From Parabacteroides distasonis (GTDB lineage: Bacteria; Bacteroidota; Bacteroidia; Bacteroidales; Tannerellaceae), in assembly GCA_015060925.1 (NCBI GenBank), contig SUXM01000023.1:1-40853 (forward strand): 40,853 nt of DNA. The letters are read 5' to 3'. The translations under genes were made by a program, and so were the position numbers. Positions within the stretch are counted from its first letter, which is position 1. Each line of letters starts with the position of its first letter. Below are positions 9,827 through 18,883 of this stretch, piece by piece. The notes beneath the pieces were generated by a model. That model did not search any database. It was not told the origin of the DNA and was given only the letters and a program-made list of their open reading frames with translations.

Positions 9827-10825
9827 ATGAAGAAAAACGTAGCACTTGCTCTTTCCAGTGGAGGTCCGAGGGGATTTGCTTATATTGGAGCTATCGAAGA
9901 GTTGATAGAAAGAGGATATACCATTACTTCCATTGCTGGGACTTCGATTGGATCACTTGTAGGAGGAATTTATGCCGCAGGAAAGTTGACCGAATTTAAA
10001 GATTGGTTGTATGCTTTAGATACTTGGAAAGTGTTTACCTTGATGGATCTTTCAATTGCTAAGAACCATTTCGTTAAAGGAGAGAAAATTATCCAAGCCA
10101 TTATGGATATCGTTCCGGATATTGATATAGAGAAACTGAATATTCCTTATCGAGCAGTGGCTACAGACCTATATACCGGTGAAGAGGTTGTTTTTGATAG
10201 TGGGAGACTTTTTACCGCTATCAGAGCCTCTATTTCCATTCCTTCTTTATTCCGTCCGGTAAAGCAAGATTTGACTACCTTGATAGATGGAGGGATTGCC
10301 AACTGTTTACCTTTGAATCGGGTTGTTCGTACAGAAGATGATCTATTGGTTGCTTTTGATGTAAATGATGTAGATGTAAAAGAGATACGAGGAATCCTTA
10401 CTAAAGAGAACAAAGCACAATTGATGGATGAGACATATTTGCAATCCAAACGTGCCGAAATGCAGGAGCTGATTGGACATATATCCGGAGAAAGTGGTGT
10501 CAGTCTTATCAAACGTTTGAAGTATGTTGGAAGCCGTAGCATGGCATTGTTAAAGGATATAATCTCCTATCAACGGTTGTATGATGAAGATGAAGCATTG
10601 GACTATGGGGATAACTATTACGATTTGTTGGATCGAACGTTTAGTTTGATGAATCATCGGAATACGGAGTTATCTATACAGTTATATAAGCCGGACATAG
10701 TTGTCAAAATGCCTTTTGATGCCTACGGAGAAATTTCTGATTATGCCAAAGCACGAGAGATATCAGAAACCGGCCGTTTATTGATGCGAGAAGCACTTGA
10801 CCATTATGAAAAATTAAAGCACTAA
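9827..10825 (+). CDS. Patatin-like phospholipase (RssA-like)
   Basis: A serine-aspartate dyad lipid acyl hydrolase of 332 aa. The oxyanion-hole loop SSGGPRG is at 10-16. The nucleophile elbow GTSIG gives Ser40, and the catalytic Asp is D154 in LIDGGIANCLP. All three elements are intact, so activity is expected. No signal peptide is visible, so the enzyme is probably cytoplasmic or membrane-associated and may act on phospholipid acyl chains. The C-terminal 120 residues after the catalytic core are helical and not recognised. It sits between a secreted DUF1349 protein and a DUF1080-PHP lipoprotein (4 nt gap), a combination I cannot assign to a pathway. Confidence 0.88.
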   Translation: MKKNVALALSSGGPRGFAYIGAIEELIERGYTITSIAGTSIGSLVGGIYAAGKLTEFKDWLYALDTWKVFTLMDLSIAKNHFVKGEKIIQAIMDIVPDIDIEKLNIPYRAVATDLYTGEEVVFDSGRLFTAIRASISIPSLFRPVKQDLTTLIDGGIANCLPLNRVVRTEDDLLVAFDVNDVDVKEIRGILTKENKAQLMDETYLQSKRAEMQELIGHISGESGVSLIKRLKYVGSRSMALLKDIISYQRLYDEDEALDYGDNYYDLLDRTFSLMNHRNTELSIQLYKPDIVVKMPFDAYGEISDYAKAREISETGRLLMREALDHYEKLKH

Positions 10826-10829
10826 TGAT

Positions 10830-12251
10830 ATGAAAAAACAGATTCAAGTAAAGTCCTTATTCGTTGTATGGGCTATTTGTTTAGTGGCAGGCTTGACCTC
10901 CTGTATGCAATATGACCAAGCCAAACCGTTAGGTTGGCAATATAAAGATAAAGAGTCTTCCGGAGAGGCTGAATGGGCTATTCGCAAAGGGGAAACTTGG
11001 AAAGCAGATGGTAACTATAAGAATTTTATTTTAAAAGGAGAGGCTCTGACTGTTCCGAAGGCTGAAGCGACTCTTTTGTTTCATTCGGATGGGACATCCG
11101 GTTATGAGATGTTGTTTAGAAATGGAGGAATAGATGGCTCACGAAAGAGTGGAAGCCTATCAGCTGTCCGTAACCTCTATCGTTCGTTGGCTGCAGATAA
11201 CGAATGGTTCGATTTTGAGGTGGCTGTCCGGGAGAAAAATATCGCTATTAAAATTAACGGAGTAGATGTTGTTTGTTATACGGAACCGGAACATCCTTAT
11301 AGGGTCGAGGCTTATGCCGACCGTTTGTTGGGAGAGGGTTTTTTCTTTTTGAAAGGAAACGAAGGAGAGGTGAAATTCCGGAATGTTTTTATAACTCGCT
11401 TGCGTGATGGCGTACATAATGAGGCCGACACGATGCCGGTTATTGATGAACAAAAAGATACGATTATACGTTTGCAACAAGAGAACTTCCCGGTAATAGA
11501 TTATCATGTCCATTTGAAAGGAGGTCTGACTAAGGAGAAGGCTCACGCGATGTCCATGAATTACGGTATCAATTACGGGGTAGCCCCGAATGCCGGTGAA
11601 GGGGGGGTTGGCAGAATGTTGGCAGATGATAAAGAGGTTTATACATACTATGATGAAGTTCAGCCTTTACCTTTTTTATGTGGCGTACAGGGTGAGGGAC
11701 GTAAGTGGACTGCCACCTTTTCTCAAGAGGCTTTAGGTGTGTTCGATTATCTATTTACTGATGCCATGACAATCATTGACCATAAAGGAAGAAACTCCCG
11801 GATTTATCGGGCAGAGGAGGTGCATTATGACGGAGTGGACAAGCAACGTTATATGGATCGGATTGTTGATCAGACGGTCAAAATTCTGACTAACGAGCCT
11901 GCTGATATTTTTGCGAATCCGACCTATATTCCGGAAGATATGCAGGCCGATTATGATACCTATTGGACGGATGAACGGATTAACCGTGTCTTGGACGTGA
12001 TGCAGAAGTATCAGATTGCATTGGAGATAAATCCACGTTATAAAATCCCAAGCATGAAGATCATCCAAATGGCAAAACATCGGGGATTGAAATTTACCTT
12101 TGGGACAAATAATGTCGATGCCGATTTCGGTAAATTGGAATATTGTATGGAGGCTATCCGCCAATGTGGAATTACTGCACATGATATTTGGTTTCCTTCC
12201 ATGAGTATTAGGCGGACGAGACCTGTCGTGATCTATAATTCTTTTAAATAA
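10830..12251 (+). CDS. Lipoprotein with DUF1080 domain fused to a PHP-like metal hydrolase domain
   Basis: A 473-aa predicted lipoprotein (lipobox GLTSC, Cys25). Residues of about 40-190 resemble the DUF1080/3-keto-disaccharide hydrolase sandwich, ending with the family's typical FFFLKGNEGEVKFRNVFITRL-like strand. From residue 224 a second domain starts with DYHVHLKGG (D224, H226, H228), the metal-binding HxH motif of PHP/amidohydrolase-like enzymes. Later ALEINPRYKIPS supplies a Glu and FTFGTNNVDADFG a terminal Asp-rich loop at the place of the usual GSDAH. Some ligands are therefore non-standard. The fusion suggests binding and cleavage of a sugar or phosphoester outside the cytoplasm, but the substrate is unknown. 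It is the last gene of its operon and ends in a strong terminator. Confidence 0.72.
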   Translation: MKKQIQVKSLFVVWAICLVAGLTSCMQYDQAKPLGWQYKDKESSGEAEWAIRKGETWKADGNYKNFILKGEALTVPKAEATLLFHSDGTSGYEMLFRNGGIDGSRKSGSLSAVRNLYRSLAADNEWFDFEVAVREKNIAIKINGVDVVCYTEPEHPYRVEAYADRLLGEGFFFLKGNEGEVKFRNVFITRLRDGVHNEADTMPVIDEQKDTIIRLQQENFPVIDYHVHLKGGLTKEKAHAMSMNYGINYGVAPNAGEGGVGRMLADDKEVYTYYDEVQPLPFLCGVQGEGRKWTATFSQEALGVFDYLFTDAMTIIDHKGRNSRIYRAEEVHYDGVDKQRYMDRIVDQTVKILTNEPADIFANPTYIPEDMQADYDTYWTDERINRVLDVMQKYQIALEINPRYKIPSMKIIQMAKHRGLKFTFGTNNVDADFGKLEYCMEAIRQCGITAHDIWFPSMSIRRTRPVVIYNSFK

Positions 12252-12262
12252 AGAATAAAAAA

Positions 12263-12298
12263 GGAAAGGCGCAAGGAATAAAACTTTGCGCCTTTTTT
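12263..12298 (+). terminator. Terminator of the 9146-12251 operon
   Basis: GGCGCAA (12268-12274) and TTGCGCC (12286-12292), flanked by A and T tracts that extend the stem, with TTTTTT at 12293-12298. Confidence 0.9.
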
Positions 12299-12436
12299 GT
12301 GTTTTTATGGCAATGAAGATTAATTATTGGATGCTTGTTCTCTCTATCAATTACCAAAACTTTCATTTTAATAACCAATAAACATCATTTTTTGTTTAAA
12401 AAAACAGTTTACTATTTTATTTTCGTAATTTTCAAT

Positions 12437-12444
12437 TATCTTTG
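12437..12444 (+). promoter_or_regulatory. -7 promoter box for the first DUF4221-type lipoprotein
   Basis: TATCTTTG matches TAnnTTTG; the ATG lies 31 nt downstream. No convincing -33 box is visible in the AT-rich stretch upstream. The 12299-12436 stretch has no gene I can support. Confidence 0.55.
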
Positions 12445-12474
12445 TTTCGGATAAATCTGTTAAAATAGTAGACC

Positions 12475-13614
12475 ATGAAAACTTTTTTACCTTTTATTTT
12501 GTTTCTATGTTTATGCGCCTGTGGAGAAAAAGATTCACAGAGTATGCAGTTAAAGAAAAACGAGAAGAAAATTTCTTTGGAATTAGATGAAACTGTGAAA
12601 ACTTGTTCAAGGGCTCTTTATTTATATACCGATAAAGATGGGAAAGAGTACATCACTTTCCAAAATGATTTCAAGAATGAAATTTGTTTCTATGATTTCA
12701 AAACCCAAACATTGATGTTCAAATTCAAACAGGCTGTTGAGGGAAACAACGGAGTAGGGGGTGTTTTAGGATATTATATTCAAGATTTAAATCATATTTA
12801 TTTGACGTCAGATTTTAAAAGAGAGATTTATTTGGTGGATACTGCCGGAATTGTGAAAGAAAAGTTCCAATACAAAAAAACGATAGACGATATTCCCTTA
12901 TCAAGATCTTACTCTGCTACTTTTCGTTACCATCCTTTTGAAATAATCGATAATAAGATGTATGGAATATCGGGTTGTGATCGTAAAGTTGCATTCGACC
13001 CGATTAGTTTTACCATTGATTTGGAAACAAAAGAGGTTCGACACCTTCCGTTTGAGTATCTCACGCCTAAAACTGAAATCAATCCGGCTAAAAAGTCTGG
13101 TTCGGAAAATAGTTTTAGCCGAGAGTTCGATGGATCTCGTTTTATCTATTCTTTTTCTTACGAAGAAGATCTTTACATTGCTTCTATCGACCATCAAACA
13201 ATTACCCAAAAAACTGCCAAAAGCAAATATATTGAAAAATTGATTCCTTTTGATGATTTTGGGAATGTGACATTTGAAGGTGCTTGCGAACATGCTGAGT
13301 ATGGCAATCTTCTTTATGATAAATACCGGAATGTCTATTATCGGGTTGCTTTTCCGCAGACAGATGTCCCACATGACTTAAAGGATCGGGAGTATATGGA
13401 TTTGTTAGTTTATGGTCGAAAGACATTTTCGATCCTTGTTTTGGATAAAAATTTGGATATTATCGGTGAGACACAATTTCCGGATTACACCTATAATCCT
13501 ATGATGATGTTTGTCCACAAAGATGGTCTGTATATTTCTGCCAGCCATCCTTTCAATGAAGATTATTCGGATGATTGGCTCTATTTTCAATGCTTTGAGC
13601 TGGTAAAAGAGTAG
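12475..13614 (+). CDS. DUF4221-type beta-propeller lipoprotein (copy 1)
   Basis: A 379-aa predicted lipoprotein (lipobox LCAC, Cys16). The body looks like the Bacteroidales DUF4221/six-bladed propeller group: repeated beta-rich blades with YLYTDKDGKEYITFQN near the start, ISFTIDLETKEVRHLPFEY in the middle and PDYTYNPMMMFVHKDGLYIS near the end. No enzyme motif is evident. It is clearly paralogous to the lipoprotein at 37736-38890, matching along the whole length, including a 30-nt identical stretch (13141-13170 and 38417-38446). Unlike that copy, no NVEALA peptide gene precedes it. It has its own promoter and is followed by two strong hairpins. A sensor or receptor role is only an inference. 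Confidence 0.75.
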   Translation: MKTFLPFILFLCLCACGEKDSQSMQLKKNEKKISLELDETVKTCSRALYLYTDKDGKEYITFQNDFKNEICFYDFKTQTLMFKFKQAVEGNNGVGGVLGYYIQDLNHIYLTSDFKREIYLVDTAGIVKEKFQYKKTIDDIPLSRSYSATFRYHPFEIIDNKMYGISGCDRKVAFDPISFTIDLETKEVRHLPFEYLTPKTEINPAKKSGSENSFSREFDGSRFIYSFSYEEDLYIASIDHQTITQKTAKSKYIEKLIPFDDFGNVTFEGACEHAEYGNLLYDKYRNVYYRVAFPQTDVPHDLKDREYMDLLVYGRKTFSILVLDKNLDIIGETQFPDYTYNPMMMFVHKDGLYISASHPFNEDYSDDWLYFQCFELVKE

Positions 13615-13649
13615 GGGAGGCAAGAAAAGAGGTAGGCAATGAGAGAAAA

Positions 13650-13687
13650 TTTCCTGCCGAAGAAATATTTATTCCCTCGGCAGGAAA
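13650..13687. repeat. Intergenic hairpin A1 (CCTGCC/GGCAGG arms)
   Basis: TTTCCTGCCGA (13650-13660) and TCGGCAGGAAA (13677-13687) form an 11-bp perfect stem around an AGAAATATTT-containing loop. It may terminate the upstream lipoprotein gene, but it also resembles the hairpin at 36568-36621 in stem core and loop composition. Confidence 0.8.
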
Positions 13688-13733
13688 AATAAAATGTTTC
13701 GGCATCTGTTTGAAATAACATTGAATCTATCTA

Positions 13734-13795
13734 AAAATAGGTCGGACGTAATTTGATATTATGTCCGACCTATTTTCAAATAAGTCCGATGTAGT
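13734..13795. repeat. Intergenic hairpin A2 and TCCGATGTA repeat, between convergent genes
   Basis: AAAATAGGTCGGAC (13734-13747) and GTCCGACCTATTTT (13763-13776) form a 14-bp perfect stem between the convergent lipoprotein and polA genes; with A/T ends it could work as a two-way terminator. The core TCGGACGTAATTT recurs as TAAGTCCGATGTA just downstream (from about 13780) and again at 36622-36690. Confidence 0.8.
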
Positions 13796-13812
13796 TTTTG
13801 TTCTTTAAAGAA

Positions 13813-16638
13813 TCAATGTGCCTCCAACCAGTTAGTACCTTCACCACAGTCGGCGATTAATGGGACTTGAAGGTTGAGGACATTTTCCATCTCTTCCAAC
13901 ACGATTTTCTTAACGCTTTCCGCTTCGTTTTTATAAACGTTGAAGTTTAATTCATCGTGAACTTGCAGGATCATTTTACTCTTCAATCCCTCTGCTTCAA
14001 AACGGTTGAAGATCCGTACCATTGCTACCTTGATAATATCGGCTGCACTACCTTGGATAGGGGCATTGATGGCATTTCGTTCGGCATATCCGCGTACGAT
14101 AGCGTTGTTGGATCGGATGTCAGGCAGGAATCGTTTTCGTTTGTAGATGGTTTCCACATACCCGTTTTCTTTGGCGATTCGGACACTCTCATCCATATAG
14201 TCGCGGATGCCGGGATAGGTTTTGAAATAACCTTCGATCAGCTCTTTCGATTCACTACGTGGGATATTGAGTCGTTCTGCTAATCCGAAGACGGAAATAC
14301 CATAGATAATCCCGAAGTTGGCGGTTTTAGCTTTTCGGCGCATATCGGATGTAACCTCTTCGACAGGGATACCGTATATTTTGGCAGCGGTGGCAGCATG
14401 GATATCGGCTCCGCTGTTGAAGGCTTCAATCATGTGTGGATCGTTGCTTAAATGTGCCATGATACGTAGTTCTATTTGGGAATAATCGGCGGAGAAGAAA
14501 AGGCAATCTTCGTTGTCGGCAGTGAACGCCTTTCGTATCTCCCTGCCTAATTCATCTCGTACCGGAATATTCTGTAGGTTCGGGTTGGTAGAACTCAATC
14601 GGCCTGTGGCTGTGACAGCTTGGTTGTAGGAGGTATGGATTTTACCTGTTGAGGGATTGATCAGTTCCGGCAAAGCATCAATATAGGTACTGAGTAGTTT
14701 TTTCAGTCCGCGGTATTCCAACAGTTTGCCAACAATAGGATGTTTTGATCGCATCTTCTCTAAAACCTCTTCACTTGTGCTATAACTGCCGGTCTTTGTC
14801 TTCTTCGCTTTCTCTTCGATTTTGAGATGCTCGAAAAGCACTTCACCTACCTGGCGGGTGGAATTGATGTTGAACGGCATGCCGGCCAATGCATGGATTT
14901 CCGATTCCAATTTTCGGAGTTCGGAGGTCAATGTTTCTGACGATTGCTTGAGAGCAGCAGTATCCAAGGTGACGCCTGTATATTCCATTTCTGCCAATAC
15001 ATAAATCAATGGCATTTCTATTTCGTAGAAGAGCGATTCTACATCCTCTTTCTTTAGGAGCGGAGCAAAATAGTTTTTCAACTTCAAAGTGACATCGGCA
15101 TCTTCAGCTGCATATTCTGCCACCTGCTCTACTGGGACGTCTCGCATAGAAAGTTGTTTCTTTCCTTTTGGCCCGATGAGTGATTCGATAGGGACAGTTT
15201 TATATTTCAAGTAGGTTTCCGCCAAATAGTCCATGCCATGGCGTAATTCCGGGTTGAGGAGATAATGGGCGATCATCGTGTCGAACAGTTGCCCTGCCAC
15301 ATGGATACCATACTTTTTGATGACCAAGATATCGAACTTGATATTCTGTCCGATTTTTTGTGACTTCGGATTTTGGAGGGCAGGAGAGAAGTGAGCCAAT
15401 ATGCGGTCAGCCTCTTCCCGGTCTGCCGGAACAGGAACATACCACGCTTCGTTTTCCTTCACAGCGAAAGAAAGTCCGACTAATTGTGCAGTGATAGGAT
15501 CCATTCCGTCTGTTTCTGTGTCAAAAGCAAAAAAATCTTGTTCCAATAAAAAACGGCCTAAATCAGCTCTTTTATCCTCTGTATCAACTAAATAATAGTT
15601 ATGATTGGTCGAATTTAAGTCCGCGAGAGTCGAATATTTGGGAGCTTCCGTCTCCTCGGTCGCAAATTCTGCAAAGAGAGAGCCTTGAAAGAGGTCGTTG
15701 GAAACCACTTTTCTATTTGCATTCCCTCTTCCCGGTTTAGGAGATACGGTTTGTTCCGCATCTGAGGGTTTCGAAGACTCACCTGTTAATTTATTAATAA
15801 ATGTACGGAACTCTAATTCGGTGTAGATTTCAACCAAACGTTCGCTGTTTACCTGTTCACGGATACATTGGGTTGCATCGAACGTGATAGGCACATCCGT
15901 CTTGATTGTTGCCAAGAATTTGGAGAATAGAATCTGTTCCCCGTTTTCAGTGACCTTCTTAAGCATGGCACCCTTTAGCTTGTCTGTATTAGCCAAAAGG
16001 TTTTCGATGGATCCGAATTCGGCTAATAATTTTTGAGCTGTCTTTTCTCCAACTCCCGGGCAACCCGGAATATTATCCGAACTGTCTCCCATCAAACCCA
16101 AAAGGTCGATTACCTGTTCAACGGAGGATAGTCCATATTTGTTAAGGACTTCTGATACGCCCATCACTTCGTAGTCACCGCCAAAACGAGGACGATACAT
16201 GAAGATATGGTCGGACACTAATTGACCGTAATCTTTGTCAGGAGTCATCATAAAGACATCAAAGCCGGATTGGGCAGCTTGTTTGGCAATTGTGCCAATC
16301 ACATCATCGGCTTCATAACGAGGTACCTCCAAAATAGGGATGTTGTAGGCTTCAATGATATTCTTTATATAAGGAATGGACTTCCGAATGTCTTCCGGTG
16401 TCTCTTCACGTTGGGCTTTATACTGTTCGTAGGCCTCATGACGGAAGGTAGGGCCTTTCGGGTCAAATGCAACAGCGATATGTGTCGGATTCTCCCTTTT
16501 TAATACATCTTCCAAACTATTGATGAAGCCAAAGATGGCTGAGGTGTTCATCCCTTTTGAATTGATACGCGGGTTCTTTATAAAGGCGTAATAGGAACGA
16601 TAAATCAATGCGTAGGCATCTATGAGGAATAACTTCAT
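13813..16638 (-). CDS. polA: DNA polymerase I
   Basis: Family A polymerase for Okazaki-fragment processing and repair synthesis, 941 aa. All three parts are present. The N-terminal 5' nuclease begins KLFLIDAYALIYRS and keeps its acidic motifs. The 3'-5' proofreading domain is active by sequence: FDTETDG, QNIKFD and YAAED give the DEDDy ligands. The polymerase domain has DYSQIELRIMAHLS (motif A), RRKAKTANFGIIYG (motif B) and QVHDELNF (motif C). An in-frame ATG lies four codons upstream (16650), but the family normally starts MKLFLIDAYALIYRSYY, so 16638 is preferred. It is divergent from the polyprenyl synthase gene with about 100 bp between. Confidence 0.97.
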   Translation of the reverse strand: MKLFLIDAYALIYRSYYAFIKNPRINSKGMNTSAIFGFINSLEDVLKRENPTHIAVAFDPKGPTFRHEAYEQYKAQREETPEDIRKSIPYIKNIIEAYNIPILEVPRYEADDVIGTIAKQAAQSGFDVFMMTPDKDYGQLVSDHIFMYRPRFGGDYEVMGVSEVLNKYGLSSVEQVIDLLGLMGDSSDNIPGCPGVGEKTAQKLLAEFGSIENLLANTDKLKGAMLKKVTENGEQILFSKFLATIKTDVPITFDATQCIREQVNSERLVEIYTELEFRTFINKLTGESSKPSDAEQTVSPKPGRGNANRKVVSNDLFQGSLFAEFATEETEAPKYSTLADLNSTNHNYYLVDTEDKRADLGRFLLEQDFFAFDTETDGMDPITAQLVGLSFAVKENEAWYVPVPADREEADRILAHFSPALQNPKSQKIGQNIKFDILVIKKYGIHVAGQLFDTMIAHYLLNPELRHGMDYLAETYLKYKTVPIESLIGPKGKKQLSMRDVPVEQVAEYAAEDADVTLKLKNYFAPLLKKEDVESLFYEIEMPLIYVLAEMEYTGVTLDTAALKQSSETLTSELRKLESEIHALAGMPFNINSTRQVGEVLFEHLKIEEKAKKTKTGSYSTSEEVLEKMRSKHPIVGKLLEYRGLKKLLSTYIDALPELINPSTGKIHTSYNQAVTATGRLSSTNPNLQNIPVRDELGREIRKAFTADNEDCLFFSADYSQIELRIMAHLSNDPHMIEAFNSGADIHAATAAKIYGIPVEEVTSDMRRKAKTANFGIIYGISVFGLAERLNIPRSESKELIEGYFKTYPGIRDYMDESVRIAKENGYVETIYKRKRFLPDIRSNNAIVRGYAERNAINAPIQGSAADIIKVAMVRIFNRFEAEGLKSKMILQVHDELNFNVYKNEAESVKKIVLEEMENVLNLQVPLIADCGEGTNWLEAH

Positions 16639-16711
16639 TGCTTTTAACACGTTTTTGTGTGAGTATTGTCGGTAAATGTACGAAAAATCTCGCTTAGTCG
16701 ATACTTTTTGT

Positions 16712-16719
16712 TACTTTTG
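16712..16719 (+). promoter_or_regulatory. -7 promoter box for the polyprenyl synthase gene
   Basis: TACTTTTG matches TAnnTTTG exactly, 18 nt before the ATG at 16738. It lies downstream of the alternative ATG at 16666, which argues against that longer start. Confidence 0.6.
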
Positions 16720-16737
16720 TGCGTCTTAGAAAAGAGT

Positions 16738-17715
16738 ATGGAAGATAGAAGTAAAATAGAACAACCGGTAGCTGAAGCGTTCAAACGTTTCAACGAGGAA
16801 TTTGCAGCATCGCTAAAGAGCGAGGAGGGACGCCTACAGTCGGCTATAGATTTTATATTAAGTTCAAACGGTAAGCATGTTCGTCCTTTATTAGTGCTCT
16901 TATCGGCTCAAGCATGTGGCGAAGTCACAGAAAATACCATCAACTCCGCTGTTTTCTTGGAATTGCTTCATACAGCGACGCTAATCCATGATGATGTGAT
17001 TGATGAGACCAAGCAACGCCGGGGAGTTCCCTCTTTAAATGCTATCTTTGACAATCGAGTTTCGGTATTGGTAGGCGATTATGTTCTTTCAACTGCTTTG
17101 ATTCGTTCTATCCGAACCGGTAATCTTAAAATTGTAGGTATTGTTTCTGACTTAGGCCGTGTCTTGTCGGAAGGGGAGATCAAACAGTTAGAAACGGCAG
17201 ACGAGAGCATTATTGATGAAGCTTGTTATATGCAAGTGATCCAAAAAAAGACAGCGAGACTGCTTTCTGCTTGCACGGAAATCGGGGCTATTTCTGCTAA
17301 TGCTTCCGATGAAATGGTGAAAAAATGTCGTGAATTCGGCGAATATTTGGGGTATTGTTTCCAGATTAAAGATGATATTTTTGATTACTTTAAAGAGATG
17401 AATATCGGTAAGCCGACCGGTAATGATATTCGTGAAGGAAAGGTTACATTGCCTTTGTTGTATGCTTTGCGTACAGCATCTTCCAAAGAACTCTCTGATT
17501 ATTATGTAAAGGTTATTCAAAATAAGGAGTTCTCAGCGGAAAACATTGAGGCGTTGATCGCTTTTGCAAAAGCCAATGGAGGTATAGAATATGCTGAATC
17601 GCGTATGAAAGAGTACCGGGATAAGGCGGTAGAGGTGTTGATGACCATGCCTGAATCTGACGCTCGGGAAAGTTTGATACAACTTGCCAACTATATCATT
17701 GAGCGCCAGAAATAG
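16738..17715 (+). CDS. All-trans polyprenyl diphosphate synthase
   Basis: Condenses isopentenyl diphosphate onto an allylic primer to make the polyprenyl chain used for menaquinone. The protein is 325 aa, typical of the octaprenyl/solanesyl synthase group. The first Asp-rich motif is DDVID (85-89) in TLIHDDVIDETKQRRG and the second is DDIFD (212-216) in QIKDDIFDYF. A small Ala sits five residues before the first motif, which in this family fits medium-to-long chain products. The exact chain length cannot be read from sequence. The start is set at 16738 because the -7 box precedes it; an in-frame ATG at 16666 would add 24 unlikely residues. It converges on the M50 gene with only 11 nt between stops. 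Confidence 0.92.
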   Translation: MEDRSKIEQPVAEAFKRFNEEFAASLKSEEGRLQSAIDFILSSNGKHVRPLLVLLSAQACGEVTENTINSAVFLELLHTATLIHDDVIDETKQRRGVPSLNAIFDNRVSVLVGDYVLSTALIRSIRTGNLKIVGIVSDLGRVLSEGEIKQLETADESIIDEACYMQVIQKKTARLLSACTEIGAISANASDEMVKKCREFGEYLGYCFQIKDDIFDYFKEMNIGKPTGNDIREGKVTLPLLYALRTASSKELSDYYVKVIQNKEFSAENIEALIAFAKANGGIEYAESRMKEYRDKAVEVLMTMPESDARESLIQLANYIIERQK

Positions 17716-17726
17716 GAATTTTATTT

Positions 17727-18866
17727 TTATTTGAGTATGGATGCCATTAGGGCTAAATCCATTTTGACTTCGCCTTGCATGAGTAATTTTTCTTGTTGCA
17801 AGGCTAATTTTTTATATATCTTTTCTGCTTTTACACGATCCTCTTCCATATAGAGAGCGATAGCACAAAGTATTCTTTGTTTAGAGGACATAATCTTTGC
17901 ATATTGCTGGATGTATCGAGCAAGCTCTTCGGTATATAATTCTTGTGCTCGCTCTTTTTTTCCTGTTATAAGGGAGATGAAAAGAAGCTCACTGGCTGTC
18001 TCTTTAACAAAAAGATCCAACATCTCATCTTTATGTTTCATTAGATCTTCCAACTTATTGTAACAGATTTCCCACTGCTCTTCATCCATCAGTTTCCCAA
18101 TCACCATTAAATACAGGTTAATCTGTAGAGGATTTTTGTAATTAATAGGTTCATTACAAGTGAAATAACGTTCTGGTATCTCTTTTGGTCGCATCCCTTT
18201 TTGAACAAATGCGTTGATATGCAAAAGGTGAGTCATCGTTTGCTTGCTTTGTTCATCTTTTAGGAGTAAACGCATGTTGTTGGCATCATTGCTGATAGCA
18301 CCAAAGTTGAATGGAATACCGTTTAATAGCCCTAAGAAGTAACCAACGATACAATTGAATATCAAGAAAAGTTCAATAGGATAGGGTAGTTCCTCTATTG
18401 TGATTAGGAGAATAAGGGATAAAGTGGCGGTAAGCAAATTCATGATGACACCTCCCAAATTGTAAAGTATGACAGGTATTTCCTTCATAGGTTTCTCTGG
18501 AGGTGTTAACAAACATTGTCCTCCTGTTCCTGCTATGCTGAAGTGTTTGATACGCACTTTCCCCTCTTCTTTTATAATAGTCCAGTTGAGAATACGGAAG
18601 GAAACAAAGTGATAACCTGATAATAACCCACCGATTAGATGACCGCCTTCATGGAGTAGGATTTGTAGTAAGCAGGTTAGAATAAAGGTGACAAAAGACA
18701 ATATCATCACGCCTATCATTTCTAAAGCTTCTACTTTTTGTAATTTTTCCATGAATTGATTGAAAGATATGTCGGTAAATAGGACAAGAATAATCGTAAC
18801 TCCTATAAATCCGATACAACCTCCCAATAGAAGACTTCCTATAAGTTTCAGAATCTGTTTCATCAC
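17727..18866 (-). CDS. M50-like membrane zinc metalloprotease with C-terminal helical repeat region
   Basis: A 379-aa membrane protein. The zinc motif HEGGH (H72, E73, H76) lies in a hydrophobic segment, as in intramembrane M50/site-2 proteases. GTGGQCLLTPP and IPVILYNLGGVIMNL follow and match a subgroup of M50 proteins found in Firmicutes and Bacteroidota. The third ligand is probably the Asp in SNDANNM. After about residue 200 the protein changes to a soluble, TPR-like helical region with pairs such as ERAQELYTEELARYIQQYA. It is last in the minus-strand run, 17 nt after deoC. The substrate is unknown. Protease family is likely; the TPR reading is less certain. Confidence 0.75.
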   Translation of the reverse strand: MMKQILKLIGSLLLGGCIGFIGVTIILVLFTDISFNQFMEKLQKVEALEMIGVMILSFVTFILTCLLQILLHEGGHLIGGLLSGYHFVSFRILNWTIIKEEGKVRIKHFSIAGTGGQCLLTPPEKPMKEIPVILYNLGGVIMNLLTATLSLILLITIEELPYPIELFLIFNCIVGYFLGLLNGIPFNFGAISNDANNMRLLLKDEQSKQTMTHLLHINAFVQKGMRPKEIPERYFTCNEPINYKNPLQINLYLMVIGKLMDEEQWEICYNKLEDLMKHKDEMLDLFVKETASELLFISLITGKKERAQELYTEELARYIQQYAKIMSSKQRILCAIALYMEEDRVKAEKIYKKLALQQEKLLMQGEVKMDLALMASILK

Positions 18867-18883
18867 TTTGTTTCCCTTTTTTA

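Noticed and set aside
12300-12375. Small reading frame of about 24 codons before the first DUF4221-type gene, as a possible missing NVEALA peptide
   Set aside because: It has no hydrophobic leader and no NVEALA motif, so there is no support for a gene.
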